NCBI RefSeq assembly: GCF_013155545.1
Contig: NZ_JABJVV010000013.1
Span: 62,001 to 126,000, forward strand
Length of the DNA: 64,000 bases
Source: Caenimonas soli
GTDB taxonomy: Bacteria; Pseudomonadota; Gammaproteobacteria; Burkholderiales; Burkholderiaceae_C
Direction of reading: 5' to 3'
The notes beneath the pieces were generated by a model, which saw only the letters and a program-made list of their open reading frames with translations, was not told where the DNA came from and made no database searches. Of this stretch, positions 9,590-17,726 are shown in pieces. Both the position numbers and the translations under genes were made by a program. The number at the start of each line of letters is the position of its first letter. Positions within the stretch are counted from its first letter, which is position 1.

Positions 9590-11329
9590 ATGTCCAATAC
9601 GTACTTGGTAGTTCCATACTCCGAGAAAGACCGGGTGAAAGCCCTGGGCGCGCGTTGGGACACCGGCGCCCGGCAGTGGTATGTACCAGCCGGCCTCGAA
9701 ATCTCGATCTTTAGGGATTGGCTGCCCGCAGCCGATGATCGCGCGCAAAACTCGATGGATCTGACTCCCGCATATGGCAGCCAGGCGATCGGCCAACCGC
9801 GAGGCGTCAGCCTGTCGCAGCTGCTGGCGGGCGTTTCGAAAGCTGTCGCGGATTCGTTTGACCAAGGCGTGTGGACTCGCGCAGAAGTTCTTCGAGTGCA
9901 GGCCAGGGACGGCAATGTATACCTCGAGTTGAGCGAACGGGATTCGGAAGGCCGGGTGCTCGCGAAAGCGCCTGCCGCGATATGGGCCCGCACGGCGGGC
10001 AGAATCCTTCCTGACTTCGAGCGCGCGACCGGCGCTCACTTGGCGGCCGGAATCAAGCTGCTCGTCCTAGCCAAGCCGGTCTTCCGTGCCCAGTTCGGTT
10101 TCTCGTTGGAAGTGACGGGAGTTGACCCTTCATACACCGTCGGCGATCTCGAAGCCCAAAAGCGCAGGATCAGGGAACGGTTGCAAGGCGAGGGGCTGTT
10201 CGATCGAAACAAGCGCCTCCCGGCTCCATGGGACTTTACTTCTGTCCTCGTGGTGTCGCCCGAAGCCGCAGCAGGCCTCGGCGACTTCGCGAAAGAGGCG
10301 GGCCGGCTGCAAGAGGCGGGTGTTTGCGCGTTTACCTACGTCCACAGCCGCTTTCAGGGTCCAGGCGCGGTGAGCGAGATTTTGGCTGCCCTGAGGGAGG
10401 CAACGGACGCGGCGGGGGCCGAAGCCTTCGATGCCGTGATCATCATTCGCGGCGGTGGGCCCGTGAACGACCTTGCCTGGCTGAACGACTATGCACTCGC
10501 GAAGTTCGTGTGTGCCTGCCGCGTGCCGGTGCTAACCGGCATCGGGCACGAGCGTGACAGCACGCTGCTCGACGAGGTCGCGCACAAGAGCTTCGACACG
10601 CCCAGCAAGGTGATCGCTGGCATTGAGGCGCACATTGCGGGACGGGTTCGACAGGCCGGGGAAGCATTTGACCGGGTGCTGGCGGAATCGTTGCGCGTGA
10701 TTGAGAAAGTTCGGATGCGCACCGGTAAGCTGGATTCGGAAGTCCGCGAGTCAGCACGGAACACCGTCGATGTGGCTCGGCGAACGTCGGAACGGGACGT
10801 CGGAGACCTGCGCGTGGAAGCCATGCGGCAGCTCCACGAGGCTTCCATGGCGAATCGGGAACTGATTCGTGAGGTGCAGGTGTCGGCACGTCAGCATGTC
10901 CGGCAGGCGAGGCAGCAGACACCGGCTGCCATGAGCAGCGTTCGTGAGCTCGCGATGGCGCGCGTCCGTGCTGTCCGGTCCCTGGTGGAATCTGGCTTCC
11001 CGGCGCTGCTGGCCCAAGTGAACGGAGCAGTCCATCGCGGCAGTCAAGAGTTCCGTCACGTGACGCGGGTGTTGATGGAGCGCGCCGAGCAAGCCATTGC
11101 AAGGGCGCAAGCAGGTACAAGGTCGTTGATGCGTGAGATTGCCTCTCAAGGACCGGAAAAAACCTTGTCGCGCGGCTTCGCGATCGTATCGACTTTGGAC
11201 GGCAAGACGGTGACCAGCGCAGGAGCGACTGGGCGGACTGGCGACGTCAAGGTGCGGTTCGGCGATGGAACGGTGCCGATGACCGTGAAACAGAGTAATC
11301 CAAGGGAGAAAATCAATGGCGGAGAATAA
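9590..11329 (+). CDS. Exonuclease VII large-subunit-like protein with N-terminal DUF5710-like domain
   Basis: The start is put at ATG 9590 (MSNTYLVVPYSEKD), where homology begins; the frame extends further upstream. Residues 2-48 resemble the DUF5710 module (KALGARWDTGARQWYVP) found at the front of DNA-processing proteins. An OB-fold-like region follows. The XseA catalytic domain has RGGG (287-290) and GIGHERD (317-323), then a long coiled-coil region and a C-terminal GPEKTLSRGFAIV segment typical of XseA. ExoVII degrades single-stranded DNA into oligonucleotides. The stop overlaps the start of an XseB-like gene by 14 bp. As it lies in a defence island with a fused extra domain, it is probably an accessory ExoVII rather than the housekeeping copy. 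Confidence 0.9.
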   Translation: MSNTYLVVPYSEKDRVKALGARWDTGARQWYVPAGLEISIFRDWLPAADDRAQNSMDLTPAYGSQAIGQPRGVSLSQLLAGVSKAVADSFDQGVWTRAEVLRVQARDGNVYLELSERDSEGRVLAKAPAAIWARTAGRILPDFERATGAHLAAGIKLLVLAKPVFRAQFGFSLEVTGVDPSYTVGDLEAQKRRIRERLQGEGLFDRNKRLPAPWDFTSVLVVSPEAAAGLGDFAKEAGRLQEAGVCAFTYVHSRFQGPGAVSEILAALREATDAAGAEAFDAVIIIRGGGPVNDLAWLNDYALAKFVCACRVPVLTGIGHERDSTLLDEVAHKSFDTPSKVIAGIEAHIAGRVRQAGEAFDRVLAESLRVIEKVRMRTGKLDSEVRESARNTVDVARRTSERDVGDLRVEAMRQLHEASMANRELIREVQVSARQHVRQARQQTPAAMSSVRELAMARVRAVRSLVESGFPALLAQVNGAVHRGSQEFRHVTRVLMERAEQAIARAQAGTRSLMREIASQGPEKTLSRGFAIVSTLDGKTVTSAGATGRTGDVKVRFGDGTVPMTVKQSNPREKINGGE

Positions 11330-11663
11330 GTCGTTTCGCGAGGCATTCGCCGTGCTGCAGGGGCATGCCGAAACCTTGCGCCAGCAAACTGAACCCAATA
11401 TCGATGATCTACTGGAGATCGTGGTCGAGTCCGTTGAAGCGTACAAGGTGTGCAAGACGCGTATCGATGCGGTCGAAAAAGCGCTTCAACAGGCGCTGAC
11501 GGACGTCGGCGTGGAGGGAGGCGCTCGTCAAGCGGAGGAGCCGCAGGAGCGAAACCCCGCCGCGACGGGGAGCTCCGCCCCGGAGCGTTCTGCGCGGAGC
11601 GCGCCGGCGCAGAGGCCCCCAAAGACCGGGTTCGACGACATGGATGACGACATACCGTTCTAA
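11316..11663 (+). CDS. Exonuclease VII small-subunit-like protein with SSB-type C-terminal tail
   Basis: This 115-residue protein overlaps the large-subunit gene by 14 bp and has a good ribosome site (aaGGGAGaaa). Residues ~6-60 match the helical XseB fold (SFREAFAVLQGHAETLRQ... IDDLLEIVVESVEAYKVC). Residues ~65-105 are a low-complexity, Pro/Ala/Arg-rich linker. The chain ends FDDMDDDIPF, which is essentially the conserved C-terminal tip of bacterial single-stranded DNA-binding protein (E. coli SSB ends MDFDDDIPF). That tip recruits repair and replication proteins in SSB; XseB proteins normally lack it. The tail suggests that this ExoVII binds SSB-partner proteins. Sequence facts are certain; the role is inference. 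Confidence 0.9.
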   Translation: MAENKSFREAFAVLQGHAETLRQQTEPNIDDLLEIVVESVEAYKVCKTRIDAVEKALQQALTDVGVEGGARQAEEPQERNPAATGSSAPERSARSAPAQRPPKTGFDDMDDDIPF

Positions 11664-11787
11664 TACACTCCGGTGCCGGTTCACGGTTCGGGTAAGACTA
11701 CGGATACATCCCCCGATACGGTCAAGACTCGAGAGAGTAGGGGCCGCGAGTCCCGCATTGCGTCGACGATGGCTTGTGAATTAGCCC

Positions 11788-12672
11788 CTAAAAGTCGGCT
11801 GGAATATGCAGACGCCAGTTGGCGTCGTAGCGCGTGTCACCCATGTTGTGCGCGATGTAGAAGTCGTACTCCCGCGGCAACATGCGGATCGAGTCCAGCA
11901 GTGAGCTCTCGATTTCTGCGCGTTGCAGGTAGAGACCGATGGCCTGGTGGTAGGGATAGGCAAAGCCCAATCGGTCCAGCGTCGTGAGCAGCTTGTCGAT
12001 CGACAGGCGATCCTTCGCAAGTTCGTAGGCCCGGGCGACCTTCAGCGGACCGCCGGCATATTCAGGCTTGACGGTGATGTCGATGAGCGTGCGCTCCAGG
12101 TTTGTCGCGCGCACCTGTGCTTCCGGCCCGCTCGCACCGGGGATCGTTGTAGTCTCGACACCCAGGTGTCCGGTAGCCGCGCCGTTGAGCAGGTAGACCT
12201 GCAGGCCTTCATGGGCGACCCAGTTGTTGGAGGTTCGGGCGGGCTTGCGAAATGCACCGTCAATGGCCTCCTGAGTGAAGGGCCCGGCTGTCATGGAGCC
12301 CGTAATGCGTTCTTCCGTGAGGTAGATGGCCTCTGGCCGGCTGCCAGCCAGGCCGTGGAGCTGCATCGCCGTGTGATGGCTGAAATGGAGATCTTTTTTC
12401 AGGCCCATCAGCACGGCTAGTAGCGGCACATCACCCCAGCCGTAGCACCAAGCCGTTCGCTGGGGAAAGGGGAAGTCGTAGACCCTGAGTTTTGAATGCT
12501 TAGCCAGAAATTCAACGAACTGATCAATCGCTGTGTTTTTGGCGAGGCGCCAGGAGCCGCGTTGCTCCGTAAGGATGTCCTGGATATCCTTCGTGCTGAA
12601 GACGTGACGTGGCAGCGCGTCGAAGTGGCGGACGATGTCTGCCTTGGCGATGTGCAACCGGGAGCGATTCAT
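11788..12672 (-). CDS. AbiEi-family antitoxin-like transcriptional regulator (orphan)
   Basis: The start is placed at ATG 12672 (MNRSRLHIAKADIV), giving 294 residues; an ATG at 12762 lies inside a palindrome and would add an unlikely leader. Residues ~10-70 are a winged-helix-like region. The rest matches type IV AbiEi antitoxins: FSHHTAMQLHGL followed by AIYLTEE, then RATNLERTLIDITVKPEYAGG and a helical C-terminus. AbiEi proteins repress their own promoter through inverted repeats and counter the nucleotidyltransferase toxin AbiEii. No AbiEii-like gene lies beside it. The palindromes upstream are candidate operators. Confidence 0.8.
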   Translation of the reverse strand: MNRSRLHIAKADIVRHFDALPRHVFSTKDIQDILTEQRGSWRLAKNTAIDQFVEFLAKHSKLRVYDFPFPQRTAWCYGWGDVPLLAVLMGLKKDLHFSHHTAMQLHGLAGSRPEAIYLTEERITGSMTAGPFTQEAIDGAFRKPARTSNNWVAHEGLQVYLLNGAATGHLGVETTTIPGASGPEAQVRATNLERTLIDITVKPEYAGGPLKVARAYELAKDRLSIDKLLTTLDRLGFAYPYHQAIGLYLQRAEIESSLLDSIRMLPREYDFYIAHNMGDTRYDANWRLHIPADF

Positions 12673-12733
12673 TTCACGCTTGGCTTGACTCTGCAGTTGT
12701 GCGTACTGGCCGAGTCGGCGGCCGCAACTATTG

Positions 12734-12761
12734 TGGTACGCGGCACATGTGCCGCGTACCA
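12734..12761. repeat. Perfect 28-bp palindrome upstream of the AbiEi-like gene
   Basis: The left arm TGGTACGCGGCACA is followed without spacer by its exact reverse complement. The centre lies about 75 bp upstream of the regulator start codon, a sensible place for an autoregulatory operator. No T-run follows, so it is not an obvious terminator. Confidence 0.8.
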
Positions 12762-12821
12762 TAGCACATCGAACTGACGCTCAGGCGCAACAAAAAGGTC
12801 AATCTTTAGTTGTAATTTAGG

Positions 12822-12871
12822 TCCTTGCCTGCTAAGCTGAAGCATATATGCTTCAGCTTAGCAGGCAAGGA
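12822..12871. repeat. Perfect 50-bp palindrome
   Basis: Twenty-five bases reading from 12822 (TCCTTGCCTGCTAAGC at the outer end, ATAT at the centre) are followed directly by their exact reverse complement. A perfect spacer-less palindrome of this size can extrude as a cruciform. It is not followed by a T-run. It may be a binding site, a transcribed hairpin or the relic of a small element. Confidence 0.85.
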
Positions 12872-12904
12872 GCCGACTTTGCGACAGTTAAGGCAATCTA
12901 TTAG

Positions 12905-12930
12905 ACTGCGAAGCGCATGCGCTTCGCAGT
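12905..12930. repeat. Perfect 26-bp palindrome
   Basis: The left arm ACTGCGAAGCGCA is followed directly by its reverse complement. This is the third perfect palindrome within 200 bp. It ends about 50 bp before the -35 element of the small-RNA promoter, so it could serve either that promoter or the divergent regulator. Confidence 0.8.
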
Positions 12931-12980
12931 GATTTTATTTTGACCTCGAGGGCCTCTCGTGAGAACGCCAATCCTGGTAT

Positions 12981-13009
12981 TTGCGCCATGGCTGGTTTGG
13001 CGCTAAAAT
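12981..13009 (+). promoter_or_regulatory. Sigma70-type promoter for a small RNA
   Basis: TTGCGC (12981-12986) and TAAAAT (13004-13009) are separated by exactly 17 nt. Transcription would start near 13015-13017, at the first base-paired arm of the candidate small RNA. No open frame of useful length follows, which favours a non-coding transcript. Confidence 0.6.
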
Positions 13010-13011
13010 GA

Positions 13012-13146
13012 CCGCAAGACGAATCCGATAGCGAGTGAAACACGGACGTGCTGCCCTAACGGGTCTTGCGGACAGCAAGGGTAACAGAGGCTCGCGAGGT
13101 TGCTGTGAGGCAACCGAGAAAAGGCGCTAAGGCGCCTTTTTCTTTT
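13012..13146 (+). ncRNA. Candidate structured small RNA, about 130 nt
   Basis: The segment lies between a good promoter and an intrinsic terminator. CCGCAAGAC (13012-13020) is complementary to GTCTTGCGG (13064-13072), enclosing about 43 nt. Downstream, GGTTGC (13098-13103) can pair with GCAACC (13110-13115); alternatively ACAGCAA (13073-13079) pairs with TTGCTGT (13100-13106), so two exclusive folds exist. The RNA ends in the hairpin at 13119-13140 plus T-rich tail. I do not recognise a family. It converges on the adjacent minus-strand hypothetical gene, with which it shares the terminator. Confidence 0.5.
13119..13145. terminator. Intrinsic terminator, probably bidirectional
   Basis: AAAAGGCGC (13119-13127), loop TAAG, GCGCCTTTT (13132-13140), then TCTTTT. 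The stem overlaps the stop codon of the minus-strand gene at 13127-13129, so it can end both that gene and the plus-strand small RNA. Confidence 0.8.
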
Positions 13147-13681
13147 GGGGCTTTGGTTTCTTTTGCTTTGGCGCGAACAGGCCGGTGATCTGGCCGGCCA
13201 GCGACCCAAAGCGCCAGGATTGGGAATTCGTCCCCACCACCAGAGGCGTCAAGTACGCGCTCTGCACAAACATCCGCAGCGCGGGTGCTTCCGGCGTACC
13301 GTCCCGCTTCAGGTCAAAGAACACCGAATACGGCTCGTGTTGCTCGGCGACCGCGATGTGGGCGACGTAGGTGTAGTTGTTGTTCTTGGCACGGTAGATC
13401 TTCCCCTTTAGCAGAGCGGCCATCACAGCCGGCAATTGCAGGCTGCATTGGAATCGGGTGACATCGAACGCCCGAAGCTCGCCCGCGTGGGTGTAGCGGT
13501 GGTGGTCCAGGTGCTTCGCGTCGTCAAAGGCCTCTGTGAAGCAATGGCTGCTGTAGCTGCCATGTAGGGGAACCGTCACGGTGCCGGCCGCGTTCAGGCT
13601 GGCCAGCAATGAAAAGGGCGCCAGGTGGCCGAAGGTGTAGACGACGCCTTCAAAATGTTTTTGCGCAAAACTCACACGCAA
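13127..13681 (-). CDS. Hypothetical protein, about 184 residues
   Basis: An in-frame TGA lies immediately upstream of the first possible start (TTG 13681; GTG at 13675 is an alternative), and neither has a clear ribosome site. The product has mixed beta/alpha character with many aromatic and His residues (VVYTFGHLAPF, LHGSYSSHCF) and a very basic tail (PKQKKPKPQKKKAP), suggesting nucleic-acid contact. No known motif was recognised. It converges on the small RNA and shares its terminator. Coding status is likely because the frame is long and the tail ends at the terminator. Confidence 0.6.
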   Translation of the reverse strand: MRVSFAQKHFEGVVYTFGHLAPFSLLASLNAAGTVTVPLHGSYSSHCFTEAFDDAKHLDHHRYTHAGELRAFDVTRFQCSLQLPAVMAALLKGKIYRAKNNNYTYVAHIAVAEQHEPYSVFFDLKRDGTPEAPALRMFVQSAYLTPLVVGTNSQSWRFGSLAGQITGLFAPKQKKPKPQKKKAP

Positions 13682-13856
13682 TCATCGCAGACCGTGTGAA
13701 GGTTCCGCGGCCGCCTCAGTCATCCATGTCCCTTGATGGCCTGAAGCTGGCTGGTCGCGATGCCCGGGGCAGCCGAATGCCGTAGCACTCAAACTACGAT
13801 TGGCAAAAGGGCGCACCGGGCCATCACGCGACGGCAGGAAGGTATGCTTGCACCGC

Positions 13857-15056
13857 ATGGAGCACGAAGATCAACAGGTAAGAGTTCATCTCGTTCACGG
13901 AACATGGGCCACCGGACTGCTCAAGCCCCGGAATGCTTGGTTTGAGCAGGGCTCGGAAACCTACGAACGCCTTCGACGTCAACTACCGCAAAGCGCTCAG
14001 ATCGAGTCGTTCTTGTGGTCTGGCCGAAACACAGTTGCTTCTCGGGCTGAGGCAGGGCAGGCATTTAGCAGACATTTGCAGCAGTCAGTGGCACGACATC
14101 CTGATAGCACGCACGTTGTCGTGGCCCATAGCCATGGCGGCACTGTCGCCGTTGAGGCTCTTTCGAATCTCGATGACCAACAGTGGCCGCGCACCAACGT
14201 GAAGGCGCTTGTCTGTCTCGCCACTCCCTTTGTCTACTTGACTAGACCCTCGCTGACCCAACATCAAACCGCCTTCCTGGCGATGACTTCATTGCTGTAC
14301 GCGGTCTATTGGTCCGCATTGCTAGCAGCTTTTCCATTTATCCCTGCGGCTCTCTCACCGGCTGGCTTTGCCGCAGTATTGGCCATCAAAGGATTGATCG
14401 CATACATGGCTGTGGTTGTATTGGCTCTCGCTGTCAGCATGAGAAGTGCCTCTCAGGTTATGCAGATGCCGCCGACCAGCGTTCCCATCTACTTGTTGCG
14501 CGCGACGCGAGACGAAGCATCTTTGTCGCTTGGCCTCATGCAGGCTTTCGGTTGGCTCTCGGCCGCGTTTGCCCGTTACAACGATGTGTCACAAGGCACC
14601 GTGCGCAGGCCACTAACGTGGGTCGCATACGCTCTTGTCTACTCGGCATGTCTTGCCGTCGGTCTGTGGTTTTCTCAACTTGTCGGCGTTCGGATGCATG
14701 CGAATTGGCCGGGCGATGTCTTGGCTGTTTTGGGCTTATTCATCTATGCTCCGGCGGCAGCTGGCCTCGTGTACTTCGCCGGATACGGGCTGCTCGCATT
14801 GGCTGTCGGCCACACGAGAATTCACACGTGGTTGACGACCGCTATGGAGGTTGACGCGGCTCCACCCAACGTGTTTTGTCAAATGAAGATTTATGCGGCA
14901 TTCAATGTCTCACCAAAGGGAGGTCTTCGCCACGGCCTCTATGAACGCGAAGATGTAGTCGAAGACATTGGGAAGATTGTGTTGAGTGTCGCGGGCTCGC
15001 ACGGAACTTCGCCTGAGCCGCTCACTGCTACTTCGCATCCAGCGCCCCGCGTCTGA
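13857..15056 (+). CDS. Membrane-anchored alpha/beta hydrolase (lipase-like)
   Basis: The start is put at ATG 13857 (MEHEDQQVRVHLVHGTW), where the fold begins, giving 399 residues. VHLVHGTW (about 9-16) is the oxyanion-type HG loop and AHSHGG (90-95) the nucleophile elbow with S92. After residue ~140 the core is interrupted by several hydrophobic segments (about 150-205, 265-290 and 297-335), so the enzyme is probably membrane-embedded. It resembles predicted lipases or esterases acting at the inner membrane. It stands alone between defence genes, so a membrane-damaging effector is possible; this is inference. Catalytic Asp and His were not pinned down. Confidence 0.7.
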   Translation: MEHEDQQVRVHLVHGTWATGLLKPRNAWFEQGSETYERLRRQLPQSAQIESFLWSGRNTVASRAEAGQAFSRHLQQSVARHPDSTHVVVAHSHGGTVAVEALSNLDDQQWPRTNVKALVCLATPFVYLTRPSLTQHQTAFLAMTSLLYAVYWSALLAAFPFIPAALSPAGFAAVLAIKGLIAYMAVVVLALAVSMRSASQVMQMPPTSVPIYLLRATRDEASLSLGLMQAFGWLSAAFARYNDVSQGTVRRPLTWVAYALVYSACLAVGLWFSQLVGVRMHANWPGDVLAVLGLFIYAPAAAGLVYFAGYGLLALAVGHTRIHTWLTTAMEVDAAPPNVFCQMKIYAAFNVSPKGGLRHGLYEREDVVEDIGKIVLSVAGSHGTSPEPLTATSHPAPRV

Positions 15057-15210
15057 TTGTCTTGATTGGCGCGTGACAGCCGTACACCTAACGCATCGCC
15101 CCGTCTTGCCACAACCTGGAGCTCGTTGAACCTAGCGTAAATTCGCGGACATCGCGTTGGCACGAATACTTGACGTTCTGCTGCAGGTTGCGTGCCACGG
15201 GTAGGGACGC

Positions 15211-16974
15211 TTAACGCTCGGTCACTTTTTGAGGGCAGATTAGGACTGCGTACTCTGTGACTGCTTTTGCCTTGTGGCGGCCCTGCGCCTTGTAGACATG
15301 ATCCATAGCGAATAGCTCGACGCCAGGCGCCGGGGATTGAAGACGCCCGATCACTTGGCTAATGCTAGCTACGCCTGTGTTTGAGTAGCTCCAAAGGCAT
15401 GACCATCCCAGGCTGAGGCATTGGTCAATCACGCGAGCGAGCAGAGATTCCACTTGATCAACGCTCCTCGTGCAAAAAGGCGACATGAATCGCCCAGCGT
15501 CACCCGGCTTGGGAATCGACGCTTTGCCGGACACCAGAGGATACTGATAGCGTACGAGTGTCTCCAACACGTGGTAGTAACGGCTGTATTCGTCTCGTGT
15601 ATACGGCGGGTCAAAATACACGCAAACTGGCCTGCCGAGAAGGCGAATCGCCGCTTCTTGGAGCGCAATTTCCCAAGGCCCTTCGATCGCCTCGATCGCA
15701 TTTGCGGCCTTTGAACTCTCTGCTCCAAGATTAGTCAATCGAACGAAAAATTCATGGGACACCGAGAGCCCCCGCTGGACCAGCATCTCGTTGGCGTGCT
15801 CGCCCAACTTACTCGGGTTTTTTGGATCGAGCTTGGGCTGAGCGAAATGACCTCCATAGGTAAACGCACAGCTACTAACGGCGCAGATCAAAGCGCCGAG
15901 CGCCCACGCTCGGTCAGTTTCGTTTTCCAGCTGATCGATCGAATATCGGAGGCTATCGATCTCGGCTGCCTGCCGAACGCCAATGAACAGGTTGCCGTAG
16001 TAGGCCGTGAACAGCAAATACGGCGCGAGACTCGGCGACTCCCTCCTGAAGGTTAGAAGACTGTCGAAAGGATTGCCGCTAACGGCCCCATCACCGGCGC
16101 GAGGGTATCCCGCAATCCAGGTAGAAAGGCTCTGCAAAGTGTCCGGAGTCAATTCGGCCGCGAGGAATCCTTGCTCCTTCTTAATCTCGGTGTGGACAAA
16201 ATCCGGAAGCGACTCATAGTGCGACCTGGCCCGCACTAGTACCTCTTGCGCCGTTTCCCGGGCCCGTTCGTGCGTCATCCCACCGCCTTGTACTACCGCA
16301 AGCCGCTGCGAAAAGCTTTGGGCGTCGGACGCGACGGTTGACCAATATCTGCTGAACGCCCCCGCTGCGGCCCCAGACCCGCACATCAAATCGACCACAG
16401 CACTTTCAGGGGGCAAGTACGCATGCAAAATTTCATTCAAGAACGGCGCGAGAGACACCTTGGAGCCCATGTAATGTGCGGAGCGTGAGAACTGGCTCAC
16501 ATGCGACCCTGCCAGATTTTCCACACGCGTCTGCGCCGTGCGTATCTGATCAAGCAAAGCTGGCGACGAGCCAACGAGATCCAGATTTCCTAGCGACATG
16601 TAGTCGGATGGTTCTGCTTTCGAGTGCCCTGGTCCTCGCGACAGGGTTTCGGACCATTTAGGCAAGAGCTGTGCAAAAACGCTCGTGGCAGCCTCTTCCT
16701 CGATTGGGCTCCTCGGGCTTGAACTAACGGTCGTGACATCGTCAAGCGCAACTATGGTTTCCGGAGCAAACAGGCTCGTAGGATGGCTGAATTGACTGAC
16801 AGGCGGCAGCGCCTTCGAAAGTAGTTGGAGACGCGCGTGTTGTCGCGCAGACACGTACAAGTCGTCGCCATCCGCAAGTGTGCAAAGCAACCCTAACGCC
16901 AACCACTTCGGCAGGTCCTCGTCATCCAGTTCGCTTATGCGGCGAATGGGTGGGCGCCCTTCATTCGCGGTCAA
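15211..16974 (-). CDS. D12-class DNA N6-adenine methyltransferase (long form)
   Basis: This 587-residue protein carries D12-class motifs: YMGSK (168-172), VVDLMCGSGAAAGAF just after (SAM-binding motif I) and FDPPYTRDEYSRYYH with catalytic DPPY at 455-458. Residues 1-150 form an N-terminal extension without recognised motifs and the C-terminus is a target-recognition-like region. D12 enzymes methylate adenine N6 in specific DNA sequences. It is the last gene of a six-gene minus-strand operon and overlaps the preceding methyltransferase gene by 4 bp. A second D12 enzyme sits near the front of the same operon with the same SRYYH signature. Confidence 0.88.
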   Translation of the reverse strand: MTANEGRPPIRRISELDDEDLPKWLALGLLCTLADGDDLYVSARQHARLQLLSKALPPVSQFSHPTSLFAPETIVALDDVTTVSSSPRSPIEEEAATSVFAQLLPKWSETLSRGPGHSKAEPSDYMSLGNLDLVGSSPALLDQIRTAQTRVENLAGSHVSQFSRSAHYMGSKVSLAPFLNEILHAYLPPESAVVDLMCGSGAAAGAFSRYWSTVASDAQSFSQRLAVVQGGGMTHERARETAQEVLVRARSHYESLPDFVHTEIKKEQGFLAAELTPDTLQSLSTWIAGYPRAGDGAVSGNPFDSLLTFRRESPSLAPYLLFTAYYGNLFIGVRQAAEIDSLRYSIDQLENETDRAWALGALICAVSSCAFTYGGHFAQPKLDPKNPSKLGEHANEMLVQRGLSVSHEFFVRLTNLGAESSKAANAIEAIEGPWEIALQEAAIRLLGRPVCVYFDPPYTRDEYSRYYHVLETLVRYQYPLVSGKASIPKPGDAGRFMSPFCTRSVDQVESLLARVIDQCLSLGWSCLWSYSNTGVASISQVIGRLQSPAPGVELFAMDHVYKAQGRHKAKAVTEYAVLICPQKVTER

Positions 16975-17726
16975 GCCAGTCTCCTAGCGAATACCAACTG
17001 GCCGTAAGGTGACGGGGCCCAGTCCAGTTGCCAATGACAGGCGCACTTGAGAAGCGAGCCTTTGAACCAATCCATCCCCCAATCCTTGTGAAAGTTGCCG
17101 GCCCAAATGCCACCCTTCTTTAGGACACGGCCGAGAGTCGCAATGTCGCTTGGAGATAGCGTCTCATAGTGCAAGACGAATGCACTGAGGATCGCGTCGA
17201 AAGAATCGTTCGGCAAGGCTTCGAGTTGCTCGGGCGTCAGAACTCCCAGCCCACGCTCTGACGCGAGAGCCCTATTGGACGACGCGAAGTCAAACCCCTT
17301 GAGATGTTGCACGAGGCGAGGAACCTCGCTTGAAAGGACTGTGCCGGGCCCACAACCGAAATCCAGAACATGCCTGGGCAAGTGCCCGGTCATGCGCGAG
17401 ATACCCTGCAGGAGAGTGTCGTAGCATGTCGCATTGACAGACTTATTGATTTCACCGTCGTAGAAATTTGAGAGCCCTGCGAACAGGGTTCGGACGTACG
17501 TTCTACGTGCAACCACATCTTCCACGACAGGCAGATAGCAAGCCTCGAACATCCGCTCAAGCTTGTGGGCATGCAGCCAAGCATCGACTTCGGCAAAGTC
17601 GGTTTCAGCTATGTCCCCTTTGTAGAGACGCGCATCCTGTTCGACCGCAAGACAGTCAAAGTTTTCCGCCTGGCTCCATCCGACGAGCACGCGAGCATCG
17701 CTTCCGACCACAATGTAGATTCGCAT
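16971..17726 (-). CDS. Class I SAM-dependent methyltransferase
   Basis: This 251-residue protein has motif I VLDFGCGPG (120-128) and a typical downstream acidic and strand pattern (FDAILSAFVLHYETLSPSDIATLGRVLKKGG) as in small-molecule or protein methyltransferases. No DPPY-type base-flipping motif is present, so it is not an obvious DNA adenine methylase. The N-terminal ~110 residues are unassigned. Its ATG shares one base with the upstream stop (TGATG) and its stop overlaps the next start, indicating tight coupling in the GGDEF-TS operon. The substrate is unknown. Confidence 0.82.
   Translation of the reverse strand: MRIYIVVGSDARVLVGWSQAENFDCLAVEQDARLYKGDIAETDFAEVDAWLHAHKLERMFEACYLPVVEDVVARRTYVRTLFAGLSNFYDGEINKSVNATCYDTLLQGISRMTGHLPRHVLDFGCGPGTVLSSEVPRLVQHLKGFDFASSNRALASERGLGVLTPEQLEALPNDSFDAILSAFVLHYETLSPSDIATLGRVLKKGGIWAGNFHKDWGMDWFKGSLLKCACHWQLDWAPSPYGQLVFARRLA

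Noticed and set aside
12822-12871. Intrinsic terminator
   Set aside because: The 50-bp palindrome has no loop and no following T-run on either strand.
13012-13146. Retron ncRNA
   Set aside because: No reverse transcriptase is coded nearby, and the conserved inverted-repeat and branching-G arrangement was not identified.
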